A DNA stretch of 64,000 bases from Nocardioides sp. Lineage in GTDB: Bacteria; Actinomycetota; Actinomycetes; Propionibacteriales; Nocardioidaceae. Below, in pieces: positions 62,809-64,000 of this stretch. The stretch spans positions 1 through 64,000 of the forward strand of contig PBYI01000017.1 in NCBI GenBank assembly GCA_002729525.1, given 5' to 3'. A model generated the notes under the pieces. The model made no database searches, was not told where the DNA came from, and worked only from the letters and a program-made list of their open reading frames with translations. The position numbers and the translations under genes were made by a program. The first letter of the stretch is position 1. The number at the start of each line of letters is the position of its first letter.

Positions 62809-63909
62809 TCAGAAGCCACCACCGATCGTCGCCCATGTCGACCAGTCGCCGCGGGAGTTCGTCTGGTATCGCCGCACGAGCTTTCCTGCCTTGGTGACCG
62901 TGACCGAGTAGAGATTCTGGCTGGCAAGTGCCGGCGTGTTGATCTCGGTGCCGACACGGAAGTTGCGGCCGACGATGGCCCAGGTGGACCAGGCGCCGTT
63001 GGACTTCACGTAGCGGCGCTTCATCTGGCCCGTGGCGTCGATGGCCATGAGGTAGAGGCGGCCGCTGGCGAGGGTGGGCATGCTGATGTGGGTGCCCTTG
63101 GCGAAGCCCTTGCCGATGGTGGCCCAGGTGGACCAGGTGCCCTTGCCGTTGGCGAGGTAACGCCGGACCATGTGCCCCCGGGCGTTGACCGTTGCCATGT
63201 AGAGCGTGCCGCCACTCGTCACTCCGGTGGCGATCGTGCCCCCCGCGCTGGTGACAGGTCGGGCGGGCTCCTCGTCAGTCTGGTCCGCGAAGTGGATGAA
63301 GTTGTCGGGCCAGTCGGTGCCCTGCGTGATCGTCTTGTACCCGCTGCTGCTCCTGTACGTGGAGCCATCGATGGTGATGGGGCCGTACGACGATTCCGAC
63401 ACCTTGATCCAGGAGCCGTCCGACGCGACCTCTTCCACGTACGACACGTGCTGCGAGTCCCACTGTGCGATAGCACCGACGGCAGGCTCGCCATCCACGG
63501 GGACTCCGCGATCTCTCGCGACGTCGTCCCAGCGGTCAGCGTTGCCGAGGCCCTGCCACATCGAGCCCGGCACGCCGTTCCTACGAAGTCGGTAGGCGGC
63601 ATAGTTGGTGCAGTTGTTGCCGTAGTCGTCGACGAGGTAGGTGCTCTCGACGACGCCGCGATAGCCCGTGTCGAGCCCTCCGTCCGCGGTGCTGCTGATG
63701 CAACTGATGCTCTCGTACGCCCGACAGTGGATCGTGCCGGCCGTCGCTGTGGAAGCCGTGACCGTCGCGATTCCCAGGGAGGCGCACGCGGTGCCGAACG
63801 CAGCGAGTAGGCCGGTTGCAAGGCGCCGTCCCGTGCCCGTCCGTGGCTCGGTTCTCCCTCGTCCGGCGCTGCCGTTCCTCTTCAGCGTTTGTCGTCTCTG
63901 AATGCGCAT
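62809..63909 (-). CDS. Secreted CHAP-domain peptidoglycan hydrolase with three C-terminal beta repeats
   Basis: A 366-residue exported protein with an N-terminal signal (LATGLLAAFGTACASLGIAT). The CHAP amidase/peptidase domain (about 85-215) has catalytic Cys100 (NNCTNYAAYRL) and His154 (DSQHVSYVEEV). Three copies of a unit of about 43 residues (...LVRRYxxNSRGDWSTWATIG...) follow, resembling PLL/tectonin-like beta-propeller repeats that bind sugars. It would cut peptidoglycan cross-links. ATG at 63909 with GGGGGA upstream. GC content is lower in the N-terminal half than in neighbours, so it may have been acquired. Confidence 0.88.
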   Translation of the reverse strand: MRIQRRQTLKRNGSAGRGRTEPRTGTGRRLATGLLAAFGTACASLGIATVTASTATAGTIHCRAYESISCISSTADGGLDTGYRGVVESTYLVDDYGNNCTNYAAYRLRRNGVPGSMWQGLGNADRWDDVARDRGVPVDGEPAVGAIAQWDSQHVSYVEEVASDGSWIKVSESSYGPITIDGSTYRSSSGYKTITQGTDWPDNFIHFADQTDEEPARPVTSAGGTIATGVTSGGTLYMATVNARGHMVRRYLANGKGTWSTWATIGKGFAKGTHISMPTLASGRLYLMAIDATGQMKRRYVKSNGAWSTWAIVGRNFRVGTEINTPALASQNLYSVTVTKAGKLVRRYQTNSRGDWSTWATIGGGF

Positions 63910-64000
63910 GGTCCCCCGATCATGCTGCCCCGGCACCTCGGCCGACGCCGCTTGTCTCGTCGTCGCCCGGAGTCTGGCAGTGGGCAACATCTGACTGCCG

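Noticed and set aside
1..64000. CRISPR array or prophage
   Set aside because: No regularly spaced direct repeats of 25-40 bases and no phage structural genes were seen; the only mobile gene is the IS110-type transposase.

Overview
The window is about 70% GC, uses GTG starts freely, and has many 4-base start/stop overlaps and several likely leaderless promoters. It carries Ser/Thr kinases, FHA, DUF222-HNH, HxlR and Nur-type regulation. This is typical of a chromosomal segment from a high-GC actinobacterium, most like Nocardioides or a relative; the genus is an inference from gene style, not from a search.

Layout. 1-2553: a strong leftward promoter with a structured leader, probably of an rRNA operon lying off the left edge, then lldD-like and tyrS, translationally coupled. 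2728-14814: a signalling block. A PknB-like kinase plus an HPt protein (rightward) converge on a six-gene leftward chain: membrane kinase, two-Rossmann flavoprotein, small membrane protein, TauE/SafE transporter, cytosolic kinase and FHA/zinc-ribbon protein. Every junction in the chain overlaps. A Tat-type M14 peptidase lies upstream. 15006-23126: alcohol dehydrogenase, RutE-like nitroreductase with a divergent HxlR regulator, TVP38-type membrane protein, a 1082-residue hybrid histidine kinase, an NTF2-like protein, and a lipoprotein with all six copper ligands of the PHM/DBM monooxygenases.

23127-31250 is an accessory-looking stretch. It has small hypotheticals, an RTX-like secreted protein, a D-armless tRNA-Met-like remnant, a lipoprotein with two compensating frameshifts, an IS110/IS1111 element with candidate bridge-RNA folds, and a DUF222-HNH gene bracketed by intergenic repeats. 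31255-38700: a membrane protein, tRNA-Leu(TAG), a BCP peroxiredoxin, a nickel/cobalt ECF transporter operon under a perfect Nur-type operator, DUF3618, a GroES-like protein and a penicillin-acylase-family hydrolase.

38732-53106: hydroxyacyl-CoA dehydrogenase, haloalkane dehalogenase-like enzyme, a NarL-type two-component pair, a secreted protein, a GH30 glycosidase whose lectin-like tail is cut off by a 10-bp tandem repeat, two unrecognised proteins, the proton-translocating transhydrogenase pntAB and a sulfatase. 53140-59199: a ROK repressor divergent from a sugar operon (binding protein, permease, ATPase, sugar epimerase, FrcK-like kinase) resembling frcBCAK. 59255-63909: lipoate ligase, DUF2254 protein, LuxR regulator and a secreted CHAP hydrolase with three C-terminal beta repeats.
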